Shown here: piece after piece, positions 1-8,876 of the stretch
How positions within the stretch are numbered: position 1 is the stretch's first letter
Layout: every line of letters starts with the position of its first letter
Origin: Candidatus Acidiferrum typicum
GTDB taxonomy: Bacteria; Acidobacteriota; Terriglobia; Acidiferrales; UBA7541
Length of the DNA stretch: 48,923 nucleotides
Assembly: GCA_025463055.1 (NCBI GenBank)
Contig: JAOAPV010000057.1
Coordinates: 1 to 48,923 of the forward strand
Reading direction: 5' to 3'
Notes under the pieces: model-generated
The model's database searches: none
What the model saw: only the letters and a program-made list of their open reading frames with translations
Told to the model about the DNA's origin: nothing
Position numbers and translations under genes: made by a program

Positions 1-1474
1 TGGCAATAGCGGTTAGCGTATGCGCTCCATTGCTCGCCGCGGTCGTGTCCCAAGAAAAAGAATAGGGCGCCGTCGTATCCAATCCGCCCAAGTTCGCCCC
101 ATCCAATTGGAACTGCACGCTCGCCACTCCAACATTGTCTGAGGCATTCGCAGCTATCGAAACGGCTCCCGATACAGTCGCCGAATTCGCTGGCGCCGTT
201 ACTGACACCGCCGGCGGCGTCGTGTCTAACGGGTTCACCGTCAGCGTGGCCGCATTGCTCGTAGCGGTTCCCGCCGCGTTGCTTACGACTACGCGGAACG
301 TTGATCCACTGTCCGCAATCACCGTCGCCGCGGTCGTGTAACTTGCGGTCGTCGCTCCCGCGATATTCGCCCCGTTCTTCTGCCATTGATAACCGAGCGG
401 CGCTGTTCCTACCGCCGTCACTGCAAATGTCGCCGTCTGCCCCGCTGTCACCGTCGTACTTACCGGTTGGGCCGTGATACTTGGAGCTGTGGCAACGTTA
501 TTCACCATCAGCGTAGCCGCATTGCTCGTAACGGTTCCCGCCGCGTTGCTTACGACTACGCGGAACGTTGATCCACTGTCCGCAATTACCGTCGCCGCTG
601 TCGTGTAACTTGCGGTTGTCGCTCCCGAGATATTCGCCCCGGTCTTCTGCCATTGATAGCTGAGCGGCGCTGTTCCGCCCGCCGTCACCGCAAATGTCGC
701 CGTCTGCCCCGCTGTCACCGTCGTACTTACCGGTTGGGCCGTGATACTTGGAGCTGTACTGTTGCTCACGTTTACGACTGTGCCGCCGCTTGTCGTGCTA
801 TTTCCGACGCTATCCTTAGCAATGGCTGAGAGCGTGTGTGCGCCATTGGTTGTGCCCGTTGTATTCCAGGAGGTCGAATACGGCGCCGCGGTGATCACGG
901 TACCAAGATTGCCGCCGTCCAGCTGGAACTGCACACTCGCTACGCCCACGTTATCGCTCGCATTCGCGATAACCGTGATGCTGCCCAAAACTCTTGTTCC
1001 ACTAACGGGCGAGGTAATCGAAACGATCGGAGGCGTCGTGTCTCCTCCGGAGGAAGCCGTCGTAAAGGTCAGGTCACTGCTGACCGCAGGATTGTTGCTG
1101 GCATCCGACGAGTGCACGCGATAGTGATAAAGCGTCCCGGCACTCAAGCCTGACAGGCTTTGCTGGTGCGAGGGCACCATTGCTGAATCGAGAGGGGTGT
1201 TCGACCCATAGGAGGTGCTCGATCCGTACTCCACCTGGGAAGTGGCGGGGAGGCTGGTCTGCCAAGTCAAGGTTGCCGTTGTTGCTGTTACGGTAGCAGC
1301 TGAAATATTGGAAATCGTAAGTATTGGCGCCGGTACGCCGCCGGTGGATTTACCGCTTACGATGCCGGAGCACCCGCTCTGGAGCATACCAAAACCCAGC
1401 AGCACGCCAAGAAACAGAGCGCGCTTGAAACCAAGATGGTGGAAACTTCTGTGGAGCCCCCTATGGTAGGTCAT
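1..1474 (-). CDS. Fn3/Ig-like repeat surface lipoprotein, C-terminus off the left edge
   Basis: The minus-strand frame is open from an ATG at 1474 to the window edge (491 codons), so the C-terminus is missing. Residues 1-35 form a lipoprotein-type signal ending LQSGC; the lipobox is imperfect because Q sits at -3. A fibronectin-III-like domain follows (about 48-135, with the typical Y-G-S-S-T-S-Y-G and YHYRV stretches). Next come a bacterial Ig-like domain starting DTTPP with the core NASDNVGVASVQF, two nearly identical Ig-like modules starting APSITAQPVS, and a second DTTPP module. These are extracellular adhesion or carbohydrate-contact modules; no enzyme domain is visible. It lies 205 bp beyond the BY-kinase stop on the same strand, so it may be part of, or a cargo of, the polysaccharide locus. 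The exact function is unknown. Confidence 0.85.
   Translation of the reverse strand, partial: MTYHRGLHRSFHHLGFKRALFLGVLLGFGMLQSGCSGIVSGKSTGGVPAPILTISNISAATVTATTATLTWQTSLPATSQVEYGSSTSYGSNTPLDSAMVPSHQQSLSGLSAGTLYHYRVHSSDASNNPAVSSDLTFTTASSGGDTTPPIVSITSPVSGTRVLGSITVIANASDNVGVASVQFQLDGGNLGTVITAAPYSTSWNTTGTTNGAHTLSAIAKDSVGNSTTSGGTVVNVSNSTAPSITAQPVSTTVTAGQTATFAVTAGGTAPLSYQWQKTGANISGATTASYTTAATVIADSGSTFRVVVSNAAGTVTSNAATLMVNNVATAPSITAQPVSTTVTAGQTATFAVTAVGTAPLGYQWQKNGANIAGATTASYTTAATVIADSGSTFRVVVSNAAGTATSNAATLTVNPLDTTPPAVSVTAPANSATVSGAVSIAANASDNVGVASVQFQLDGANLGGLDTTAPYSFSWDTTAASNGAHTLTAIA
235..770 (-). repeat. Two near-identical 270-bp tandem copies encoding Ig-like modules
   Basis: Inside the truncated lipoprotein gene the stretch around 235-500 recurs at about 505-770 with an exact 270-bp (90-codon) offset and only a few substitutions, mostly silent. 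For example cattgctcgtagcgg at about 253 matches cattgctcgtaacgg at about 523. The high DNA identity points to recent duplication or gene conversion, so module number may vary between strains. Confidence 0.85.
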
Positions 1475-1679
1475 TCTCGGCAGCCCCTCGACGTGGTTCC
1501 AATTACAGTTGTGGCACAGCCAATGTAGGGTAGCTAACCACAAAGCGAGTGGATAGTGGCCGAAGGTAGGGAAAAAGTACAGGTATTCGATTAAATGTAA
1601 ACTGCACGGCCGGACAGCGTATCGGGGCTGGATTCACCTCATCCCAAGGGCTTAGAGCGGACGTCACAATGGCGAAACG

Positions 1680-2771
1680 CTAGTTCGCGTGCGATACGAC
1701 GTCCTGGCCAACCTTCGGGCTGCCCGGATCACCGTCGTGACCGTAGTAGTCTCCATACGTCTGATTTTCTTCGACAAAATTAACGACGACGCCGACTACT
1801 TTGCGCTTCTGCAGCTCTTTGCGAGCCTTTTCCGCCGCCGCGGAAGGAGTTGACTGCGCTCGCAAAACAAGCAGAACTCCATCGCAAAGGCCTCCGATAA
1901 GATTGGCGTCTGCCACCGGTAGACATGGCGGGGAGTCGATAATCACCCAGTCAAACAGGGGAGCAACTCTATCAAGGAGTTTATCCAACATGCCATTAGA
2001 TAATAATTCGCTCGGGTCGCGTCCGGGATTGCCAGCTGGAATGAAGCAAAGATTTCCTTCTTGCCCGTGCTGGATAATCTCAGGATCGCTTGCCTCACCG
2101 CGAAGGTAGTCAGACAGGCCGGGGGACAAGGGAGCTCCCAGTGGTTTGTGCAGAGACGGATTGCGAAGGTCTGCATCAATAAGTAAAACCTTGCGTTCGC
2201 GCTCCCTCGCGATGGCCTGACCAAGATTCGTCACAACGAAGGTCTTTCCCTCCCCTGCGAGAGCACTCGTTATAAGCACCTTCTTGAGCGGCGCCGTTTC
2301 GCGCAGCTGGTATAGACGGGTCCTCAAAGTTCTAAATGGCTCTGTGCAGGAGGCTTGCTGCATGGGAGCGCAAAAAGCCACTATGCGTGGATCAAGTACC
2401 CAGGTCGGTTTAGAGCAGTTCCTTAGAAGATCCTCGAACCGGAGGAATTGGCCGGTTCTCGGATCTCTTCCTTGCGCAGGGGCGTGGGGCCGCCGCTCCG
2501 CAGGCAATGGTGTCTTCGTGATCGCAATGGAAGGGGTTACGATCTCATTGGTCGTTCGACCGTTTGTGGACACATCGGCGAGTACGCCTACATTTCCCGC
2601 CACTCGGGCCGCGTCGGGGAAGCCGCCTGCCTGTGCAGCAAATTCTTGTTCTCCAGCCCGTCCCGCGGTCTCTTCCGCAATGCCGGTATCGTTCCCATTT
2701 GCAGCAACCGGCCGGATTGCCGAAGACCGCTCTTCTTGCGCCCTCTTCAGAGCCTCGTGCACCTTACTCAT
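1680..2771 (-). CDS. CpsD/CapB-family tyrosine autokinase (BY-kinase) for exopolysaccharide
   Basis: This 363-aa cytoplasmic P-loop kinase belongs to the bacterial tyrosine kinase family that works with Wzz/GumC co-polymerases to control polysaccharide chain length and export. Visible motifs are Walker A SALAGEGKT (about 169-177), Walker A' VLLIDADLR (195-203), Walker B WVIIDSPP (about 275-282) and a short C-terminal tyrosine cluster, Y339, Y342 and Y343. The N-terminus MSKVHEALKRAQEE is typical of the exosortase-associated (XrtA) subfamily; a 100-residue low-complexity linker separates it from the kinase domain. An AAGGAAACC ribosome site precedes the ATG. The start overlaps the stop of the upstream ATPase gene by 4 bp, so the two are translationally coupled. 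It lacks its own membrane segments, so the transmembrane activator is presumably the Wzz-like protein two genes upstream. Confidence 0.92.
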   Translation of the reverse strand: MSKVHEALKRAQEERSSAIRPVAANGNDTGIAEETAGRAGEQEFAAQAGGFPDAARVAGNVGVLADVSTNGRTTNEIVTPSIAITKTPLPAERRPHAPAQGRDPRTGQFLRFEDLLRNCSKPTWVLDPRIVAFCAPMQQASCTEPFRTLRTRLYQLRETAPLKKVLITSALAGEGKTFVVTNLGQAIARERERKVLLIDADLRNPSLHKPLGAPLSPGLSDYLRGEASDPEIIQHGQEGNLCFIPAGNPGRDPSELLSNGMLDKLLDRVAPLFDWVIIDSPPCLPVADANLIGGLCDGVLLVLRAQSTPSAAAEKARKELQKRKVVGVVVNFVEENQTYGDYYGHDGDPGSPKVGQDVVSHAN

Positions 2772-3733
2772 GGTTTCCTTTCACGAGAAGTTCCAGTCAG
2801 CGGCTCGGGCTGGTCCCCTGGCCTCAAATACGAAAACATATCTCGAAGCAAGCCTTCCACTCGTTCACCCGGCTCTCTGTCGGCACTCAGGCGAACGACC
2901 GGTCGCGGCATTGGCGCAAACTCGCCTAGCGTAAATTCGCGCGCGATTTCCTCGACCACCTTGGCAGGAATGGGCTTGAGTCGCTCTGCAAAAGAGTTGA
3001 TTAGCGAATGCTCGCACAGAAGATTGATAACCCGAGGGATGCCCTTCGAATACTTTTGAACGGCGTCCAACGCTTCCTTGGAGAAAATGGGCGCGCCGCT
3101 AGCGCCGGCGATTCGCAGGCGCTCAGTCACGTAGCCATGCGTCTCCTCCTGAGTTAGCGGAACGGTGCGGCACCTGAAAACAATTCGTTGCAGCAATTGT
3201 CTCAACTGTGGCCGGTTCAGCTTCTCATCAAGCTCCGGTTGGCCGGACAGCACGATCTGTAGCAGCTTCTCAGTCGAAGTCTCGAGATTAGTAAGCAGCC
3301 GAATCTCTTCGAGCAATTGCTCTGAGAGATTTTGCGCTTCGTCCACGATTAGAACCGTCGTTTTTCCCGCCCGATATCGATCGAGTAGCCATTGGTTGAG
3401 TTTCAATAAGACATGGCTCTTCAGACGTGACTCACAGCTGATTGCGAAATCCGCCATCATGAAATCAAAAAGCTGCTTAGCGCTGGAAAGCTGAGAATTG
3501 AAGACAAATGCGGTTGCAATGTCATTCTCGCGCAACCAGTTCAGCAAGCCGTTTAGCAGTGTAGTCTTGCCTGTACCTACCTCGCCGGTCAGCAGAATGA
3601 AGCCTTTGCGGCTCTCAATCCCGTACGTCAGAGCCGACAAGGCTTCTTGCGCCGCGGGCGTCCAGTACAAGTACCGTGGGTCCGGGCTGAAATTGAAGGG
3701 AAGTTCTTTGAGTCCAAAGAAGTTCTTATACAT
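2768..3733 (-). CDS. ExeA/GspA-like AAA ATPase of XrtA-type polysaccharide locus
   Basis: This 321-aa AAA+ ATPase starts MYKNFFGLKELPF and carries Walker A GEVGTGKTT (50-58) and Walker B VLIVDEAQNL (127-136), followed by the QRIVFRCR/sensor region and a C-terminal helical domain. Proteins of this build (AAA_22, ExeA-like) recur in exosortase/PEP-CTERM polysaccharide clusters between the chain-length protein and the tyrosine kinase, exactly the order seen here. It probably energises assembly or export of the polysaccharide machinery; the precise role is not established in the family. It starts 7 bp after the Wzz gene ends and overlaps the kinase gene by 4 bp, so it sits in the middle of an operon. 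No peptidoglycan-binding domain is present. Confidence 0.9.
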   Translation of the reverse strand: MYKNFFGLKELPFNFSPDPRYLYWTPAAQEALSALTYGIESRKGFILLTGEVGTGKTTLLNGLLNWLRENDIATAFVFNSQLSSAKQLFDFMMADFAISCESRLKSHVLLKLNQWLLDRYRAGKTTVLIVDEAQNLSEQLLEEIRLLTNLETSTEKLLQIVLSGQPELDEKLNRPQLRQLLQRIVFRCRTVPLTQEETHGYVTERLRIAGASGAPIFSKEALDAVQKYSKGIPRVINLLCEHSLINSFAERLKPIPAKVVEEIAREFTLGEFAPMPRPVVRLSADREPGERVEGLLRDMFSYLRPGDQPEPLTGTSRERKP

Positions 3734-3740
3734 ATCCGAT

Positions 3741-5267
3741 TTAGCTCGCTGTCTCTGAAATCACGGTCGGCGGAGAGTCCGGCACAGTAGAGCGCGCACG
3801 ATTTCTGCTTCCCTTGGGAACGTTCAGAAGCGGAACCATAGCTAGCGTTGGCAGTTTGAGCAAGCGCTCCACATCTCGCTCTGTGCGAAAAGTTGTGTCC
3901 TGAGCCTCAATCACAAATACAATCCCTAAGCCAAACGCCAATCCACCTATAAATCCACCAACTCCAAAAAAGGGACGATTAGGGTAAGTGGGTTTTTGTG
4001 GCAGACTGGGTGGATCCAAGACTCGAAACTGTTCACCCTGCTGTCTCCGCTCCAAATCTGTCGCCATTTCTGAATCGCTCTGTTTTTTCAGTAGATCGTT
4101 GTAGACATTCACAGCTGTTTGGTAATCACGCGTCAAAGCTTTATATTCCTGTGAGATAGCGGGCGTCAGTTGCAATTTGCCCTGCAATTTGCTGATCTCT
4201 TGCTGAATTCGGGATTGTTCCGCTGTTTTATCTTGGATGGTCCGGTTTATTTGGTACAACTGGGCTCGAAGCTGCTGGACACGCGGCCCATCCGCCACAA
4301 CCTCCTTCTCGGGGTCCGCCGCTTGCGGAGAACTATGATTCACAGCTTGTTCTTCTATTTTCCGTTGTAGTTGCGCGATGTCTTTTTTGAGCCGGCGGAC
4401 ATCCGGATGTGCTTCTGTATATTGCGCCTGCAGTGCTGCTAATTGGCCTTGCAGGTTTGCAAGCTGCTTCTGAAGTATATCCGGATCAACCAGGACCGCT
4501 GCTGAAGTCTTCGCCACCGGCTGATCCAGCGCGCTTTGGACGAATATTTTGTCCTGCTGCGCTCTATTGAGAGCCTGCGACGTCGCCTCCAACTGGGACG
4601 ACAAACCGGTCAGCAAGCTGAAATTAGTCTGCATCTGGTCAGGAAGTTCGCCCATGTAACGCCGCTGAAAAGCAGCAAGCTTGGAATCTTGTTCGTCTAG
4701 CTTGCGCTTGGATTCCGTGAGTTGTTTTGTAATGAACTGAGTCGTGTCTTCGGCTCGCCGCTCTCGTATAAGTACATTCTGCTGCATGAAGAAAGACGTG
4801 ATTTCCGTGCAGATCTGCTGGGCCGTGTACGCTTCACTTGCCACCACGCTTACGGTAAACCCCGGAAGTCCACTGGCCCGCGTTTCCGCCATCGCGCGCA
4901 CCGGGCTGACAGTGATGGACTTGCGCAGCTGCGCCACCACGTCTTCCATTGACTTGCGCCTGGTTTCGTCCGTATACAAACCAAATTTCTCGATGATCTG
5001 CTGGAGCCTGGTGCGGCTGAGGATCTGTTCCTGCATCGTGGCCAGCCGCTGATTTGCATCGCCACCAATCACGGGCTTTACAAGACTTTCAGGTACGGCG
5101 GGTTCCTCGACAAGGACCACGGTCTGTGATGTATATCGGCTGGCCAGAAATAGGGACATCGTATACGCGGCAATACCAAACACCACCGCGGGTACCACAA
5201 TGATCCACAGCCGTCGGCGTAGTATAGCGATGTAGTCATCAAGCGTTAGTTCACGTTGTATGATCAT
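3741..5267 (-). CDS. Wzz/GumC-family polysaccharide co-polymerase (chain-length determinant)
   Basis: This 508-aa inner-membrane protein has two transmembrane segments: about 21-43 (LWIIVVPAVVFGIAAY) and about 430-455 (FGVGGFIGGLAFGLGIVF). Between them is a long periplasmic domain with extended coiled coil (about 180-390, rich in Q, K, E and L heptads), as in GumC and XrtA-type chain-length determinants. The N-terminal motif LTLDDYIAILRRRLW is the usual Wzz start. The C-terminal cytoplasmic tail is about 50 residues and carries no kinase domain; the kinase is the separate gene two positions downstream. An AAGGA lies about 9 nt before the ATG. Known role of the family: setting chain length and bridging polymerase, kinase and outer-membrane exporter. 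Confidence 0.92.
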   Translation of the reverse strand: MIIQRELTLDDYIAILRRRLWIIVVPAVVFGIAAYTMSLFLASRYTSQTVVLVEEPAVPESLVKPVIGGDANQRLATMQEQILSRTRLQQIIEKFGLYTDETRRKSMEDVVAQLRKSITVSPVRAMAETRASGLPGFTVSVVASEAYTAQQICTEITSFFMQQNVLIRERRAEDTTQFITKQLTESKRKLDEQDSKLAAFQRRYMGELPDQMQTNFSLLTGLSSQLEATSQALNRAQQDKIFVQSALDQPVAKTSAAVLVDPDILQKQLANLQGQLAALQAQYTEAHPDVRRLKKDIAQLQRKIEEQAVNHSSPQAADPEKEVVADGPRVQQLRAQLYQINRTIQDKTAEQSRIQQEISKLQGKLQLTPAISQEYKALTRDYQTAVNVYNDLLKKQSDSEMATDLERRQQGEQFRVLDPPSLPQKPTYPNRPFFGVGGFIGGLAFGLGIVFVIEAQDTTFRTERDVERLLKLPTLAMVPLLNVPKGSRNRARSTVPDSPPTVISETAS

Positions 5268-5303
5268 GCTGGAAGATCCTTTCGTTATAATTGCAGGGCG
5301 CGT

Positions 5304-6713
5304 TCATTCCAGTACGATCGGGCGGAAGCCCCAGTTGTAACCGACAGAAATCGTTTGCATTAATTGATTTGAGGCACACGCGGGAACGGAACAAACCGCG
5401 GCTAAGCTCGATTGGCGCGAAGCATTATAGGAAAGAAAGAAGCTTCCCAATGTTCCAAATCCACGGCTGATTTGCGCTCCCCCGAACCAACTCTGCGGAG
5501 CAATGACGTGGATGGAGGTCTGTTGCAGCGCACGATTTCTGGCGTACCCAACGCTGGTGAACCCGCGCCATTTCCCGAAGCCTCGACTGAGGTGTCCCGA
5601 AACCGTGTCCGCTTCTGCTCCGGCCAAAACGCCGCTTCCGCCACCGAGAGAATGGCTATAGTAGAGGCTGGCTCCCCACTCTCGCAGTCTGTAGTTGACG
5701 CCAGCGTTCGCGGTCCAGCTCAAAACTGTCCCGGAGCCCGCCAGCGGTGAACGGTAGACCTGAATTTCCGGGCCCGCCCCTGCCTGGAAGCTCATTCGTC
5801 CAGTGATCCTGCGCGCGAATGACAGTTGTACCGTATGGCTGTCAGCGCCGACCGGAAGATGTGGAAAGATGAACCTGTTAAATCCATACGAAACTGCCAT
5901 CGAATTTAGTGGGCTCAACAAATAGCCATAGCTCGCTCCTCCAGAAACGGAGCTGCTGTTTTGGAAACCGTTGTCGAGGAAATGTAGTGTCCCGTACGTG
6001 CCGAAGAAGTTTAAAGAGGAACGATAACCTAGCGCATAGGTTGTTTGTACAAAAGCTGCATTGCTGATAGCCGCTGCATTCGTCAGGACGGATTGATTTG
6101 GGACCAGATCCTGGCGGAATCCGGGAGTCAGTCCTACACTGGATAGGCCGAGTCCAAAATTGCCAAGTCCTCCCAATCCCCCGAAGTTAAACGAGGATCC
6201 CGGCAAATATGTGAATTGGTCCCCGAACACATGCGACCACCGGCCGCCTTTGATTGTTTCTGCGAAGTCCACACTTTGTACAATCGAGTTTCCCTGGTTG
6301 GAGTTGGTCGCGAAAGCGCCCGCCGCAAGATAGTCCAACAGCGTTTCGGAACGAGCGGAAATCTTATTCAGGGCCAGTCGCCCACTAACATAAGTGGAGG
6401 TTGCAGGCGACGAGTTGCCCGCTGGCTTGGATTCGTAGGGATTGAACTGAACCTGACTGATTACACCGAAGCTCGGAAGCAAGAAGCTATGCCTGCTCGC
6501 TTGACTGCCCAAAGAGAGGTCTTGTACACCTCCTAATGGCCGAGTATCAGGCATGTCCGTCGGCGCGTTTGATTCCAGCGCCGCCATGCCGTCCACATTC
6601 ATCGGAGACTTTGGCGCCTGACCTGAGTCCTGCGCGTACGTCGCGCGAGGACGAAGAGCAATCAGGACAATCGCTGTAAGCAGCACCCAAATTGTTAGTT
6701 GTTTGCGTGACAT
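5304..6713 (-). CDS. Predicted outer-membrane beta-barrel protein of polysaccharide operon
   Basis: This 469-aa protein is of no family I can name. The start chosen is the ATG at 6713 (MSRKQLTIWVLL) because AGGAG overlaps the upstream stop codon just before it; an open frame extends 16 codons further without a better signal. Residues 1-28 form a signal peptide ending YAQ. The mature part is rich in G, S, N, F and Y with alternating hydrophobic stretches (for example SLNFFGTYGTLHF, GASLYYSHSLGGG, FFLSYNASRQSS) and ends in an aromatic-containing strand, as expected for a transmembrane beta-barrel. It sits between the Wza-like export protein and the Wzz protein, so it may be an alternative outer-membrane pore for the polysaccharide. 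This role is inference. Confidence 0.8.
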   Translation of the reverse strand: MSRKQLTIWVLLTAIVLIALRPRATYAQDSGQAPKSPMNVDGMAALESNAPTDMPDTRPLGGVQDLSLGSQASRHSFLLPSFGVISQVQFNPYESKPAGNSSPATSTYVSGRLALNKISARSETLLDYLAAGAFATNSNQGNSIVQSVDFAETIKGGRWSHVFGDQFTYLPGSSFNFGGLGGLGNFGLGLSSVGLTPGFRQDLVPNQSVLTNAAAISNAAFVQTTYALGYRSSLNFFGTYGTLHFLDNGFQNSSSVSGGASYGYLLSPLNSMAVSYGFNRFIFPHLPVGADSHTVQLSFARRITGRMSFQAGAGPEIQVYRSPLAGSGTVLSWTANAGVNYRLREWGASLYYSHSLGGGSGVLAGAEADTVSGHLSRGFGKWRGFTSVGYARNRALQQTSIHVIAPQSWFGGAQISRGFGTLGSFFLSYNASRQSSLAAVCSVPACASNQLMQTISVGYNWGFRPIVLE

Positions 6714-6720
6714 GTCACTC

Positions 6721-7371
6721 CTAAGGCACAACAATCCGGTCGCCGGCTCTGAGCGCAACATCCTGTTCGGATCGTCGATTTTTCACTACTTCCTTGTAGT
6801 TGAACGGAATGCTGATCATTTTCCCGTTTTCCTTGCGAAGGATATAGATCTTGGTCCTCTTGGCAAAGGGCGTGAATCCGCCGGCGCTTGAAATTGCATC
6901 AACAGCGGTCATGTTTGGAAGAAGCGTATAGGACCCCGTCCGCGGTACTTCTCCGACCACAAATATGCGCTGGCTATTTATCCTCGCGACAATCACTGTG
7001 ACCTGAGGCTCGGAAATAAAGCTCTTCAGCTTCTCCGTGATGTCGGAGCCCAATTGCATTGGTGTCCGGCCGGTCGCCTGTACATCATTCAATAGTGCCA
7101 ATGAAATCTTCCCGTCCGGCCGGACCGGCACGGTGCGAGAAATGTCTGGCTCCTTCCATACGCTGATGATCAATTCGTCTTCCGGCCCAATCAGATAGTT
7201 CGGGTCATCGGTTGCCGACTTAGCGCTCAAATCAATGGGGGAATTGTATGCAGCACCATTCTTCGCGGCCGTGAGTTTGTTCTCTGGCTGCGCTTTGATC
7301 GCTGCGCTTTGCCCATAAGCGCCGCTGCCCGTTACCGCCGCTATGATGGCCAGTGCGAATATTTTTTTCAT
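6721..7371 (-). CDS. Wza/GumB-like polysaccharide export protein (Poly_export-SLBB)
   Basis: This 216-aa exported protein has a signal peptide at 1-20 (MKKIFALAIIAAVTGSGAYG). The polysaccharide-export domain begins at about residue 57 (YLIGPEDELIISVWKEPDIS), with the characteristic VRPDGKISLALLNDV and LKSFISEPQVTVIV stretches. One SLBB domain follows from about 130 (RIFVVGEVPRTGSYTL) and the protein ends in RAGDRIVVP. It lacks the C-terminal amphipathic barrel helix and clear lipobox of E. coli Wza, as is common in XrtA-type loci, where another protein may form the outer-membrane channel; the next gene encodes a barrel candidate. AGGAG is well spaced before the ATG. Confidence 0.93.
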   Translation of the reverse strand: MKKIFALAIIAAVTGSGAYGQSAAIKAQPENKLTAAKNGAAYNSPIDLSAKSATDDPNYLIGPEDELIISVWKEPDISRTVPVRPDGKISLALLNDVQATGRTPMQLGSDITEKLKSFISEPQVTVIVARINSQRIFVVGEVPRTGSYTLLPNMTAVDAISSAGGFTPFAKRTKIYILRKENGKMISIPFNYKEVVKNRRSEQDVALRAGDRIVVP

Positions 7372-7389
7372 AATGTTTCTCCTACGAAC

Positions 7390-8373
7390 TTAAACTCCCT
7401 CTGATTCCGGCACTTGAATTTGTTTCAGCTTGAAAAGCAGTGACTTGTAGCTGATCTGCAACGCTTCGGCAGCCCTCTTACGATTCCAATGCGTCCTCTC
7501 CAATGTCTGCAGGATGAGTTCACGTTCTGCTTGTCGGGACGCGGCCCGCGAAGCCGCTTTAAGTGAGCGCGTCGGTTCTGCGACACTCGTATGCGACAGA
7601 GTCGGAAACATCGGCGATATCTTCAAATCAACGATTCCTAAATCCTCGTTTTCCAAAGCCACGATCCTCTTAATCACGTTTTCCAACTGCCGAATGTTCC
7701 CTGGCCATGGATGTTCTACTATGAGCTGCATCGCACGATCGCTGAGCGTCATTTCTGAACGGCTAAATACCCTGGCGTACTTTTTCAAAAAGTAGCCCAC
7801 TAAAACGGGAATGTCGTCCCGCCGCCGCCTAAGAGGGGGAAGTTGCACACAAACTCCGCTGAGTCGATAAAAAAGGTCGCTGCGAAATTTCCCATGATGA
7901 ACATCCGTTTCCAGATCGCGCGAGCTACAGGAAACGATCCGCCCGCCCATAACTTGACCAGCCGAGATATTGGCGCCATCGGGAATCGCGTGCAGCAGGT
8001 GCCGCTGGCGATCTTGATCAAGTTCTCCCACCTCGTCCAAGAAGAGCGTTCCGGTGAGATGGCAGTTCTTCTCGCTACCTCCATTACCAGAAGACGTAAA
8101 ATGGCTGTCCAATGCCTCGGCAGCTACCGTCGAACACGCCATTTTCAAAAACCGAAGCTCTCGGTAATGAGACAAGACGTGAATTTGCATTGCCGCCATT
8201 TCTTTCCCGGTTCCGCTCTCTCCCACTAAGAGAACAGGTATATCGGTTGGCGCAATCTCGGAGATGAGCCGTTGCACCGGCGCCATTTCCTCGCTCACGC
8301 CAGAGATGTAGACTTTGGCGGACGCGCTCAGCGCGCCATTACTGCTTGGTACGTTTAAGTCGCTTAGAATCAC
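7390..8373 (-). CDS. Sigma-54-type AAA regulator lacking the GAFTGA loop (degenerate EBP)
   Basis: This protein of about 327 aa is an NtrC-type AAA+ regulator without a receiver domain. Walker A GESGTGKE (51-58), Walker B GTLFLDEVGEL (108-118), the arginine-finger region GKFRSDLFYRL, sensor II WPGNIRQLEN and a C-terminal Fis-type helix-turn-helix (HWNRKRAAEALQISYKSLL) are all recognisable. The segment that should read ELFG-x-x-x-GAFTGA is replaced by SHFTSSGNGGSEKNCHL and is about nine residues shorter than in the two other activators in this window. That loop contacts sigma-54, so activation of sigma-54 polymerase is doubtful; it may act as a repressor, decoy or hetero-oligomer partner. Start: I prefer the GTG at 8373 (AGGA 5 nt upstream) over a GTG at 8412 with no ribosome site. 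It heads the polysaccharide operon. Confidence 0.88.
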   Translation of the reverse strand: MILSDLNVPSSNGALSASAKVYISGVSEEMAPVQRLISEIAPTDIPVLLVGESGTGKEMAAMQIHVLSHYRELRFLKMACSTVAAEALDSHFTSSGNGGSEKNCHLTGTLFLDEVGELDQDRQRHLLHAIPDGANISAGQVMGGRIVSCSSRDLETDVHHGKFRSDLFYRLSGVCVQLPPLRRRRDDIPVLVGYFLKKYARVFSRSEMTLSDRAMQLIVEHPWPGNIRQLENVIKRIVALENEDLGIVDLKISPMFPTLSHTSVAEPTRSLKAASRAASRQAERELILQTLERTHWNRKRAAEALQISYKSLLFKLKQIQVPESEGV

Positions 8374-8876
8374 GAGTGTCCTAAAAAGCGTTGGCCAAGT
8401 GCGGAACAGCACGGGTAAGAAAGCACGGTGCTTGCCAAGCGATTACTCCCAGGCCAGCCAATTCGATCTGGGTAAGGCCTTTCGGTTGTGTCTTTTACGT
8501 AATTCGACCGGATAGTGAGAAACCTAAGAGTTTCAAAAACTCCTAAGAAGTTCCACAAAGTTGCCATTCGATGGCCGTTCCATTCCAATGTGGAGCATGT
8601 TCCCTTGCCTGTCCGTCAGCGGGCCCCCACATTGCTGCGCCTACTTCACCGGGATTGAGCGTCTTGGCACATTATCCAGCAAGTCCTCTATTTTGTGTTG
8701 TTTACGCAAGATGAGCGAGTAGGCATGCCTATGCTCCCCACCCACCATTACAACTGCCCCCCATGTTTAGGCCGCTAAACGTTGTTCCGTATCTCCAGAA
8801 TACTCGTCGCTTGAGTAAACGAGCCTTGGTCCCCGCTTGGCCCCCCAATTGCCATACCACCTTCGGAGATGCGCAA
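8374..8876. other. Divergent intergenic control region (about 500 bp), no gene seen
   Basis: The gap lies between the divergent regulator/polysaccharide operon (minus) and the TPR lipoprotein gene (plus), so it must hold both promoters. I found no coding sequence or RNA gene. A partial -24/-12-like string TTGGCAC at 8664-8670 has the wrong spacing to its GC (11 instead of 10 bases). No convincing sigma-70 box pair stands out. Confidence 0.5.

Noticed and set aside
3741-8373. Exosortase or PEP-CTERM gene within the polysaccharide locus
   Set aside because: I looked for the multi-helix exosortase pattern and for PEP-CTERM tails; none of the proteins here has either, so the XrtA link rests only on the associated ATPase, kinase and TPR proteins.
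8664-8680. -24/-12-like sigma-54 promoter (TTGGCAC ... AGC) upstream of the TPR lipoprotein gene
   Set aside because: The GG and GC elements are 11 bases apart instead of 10, and the -12 half reads CAGC rather than TTGC.
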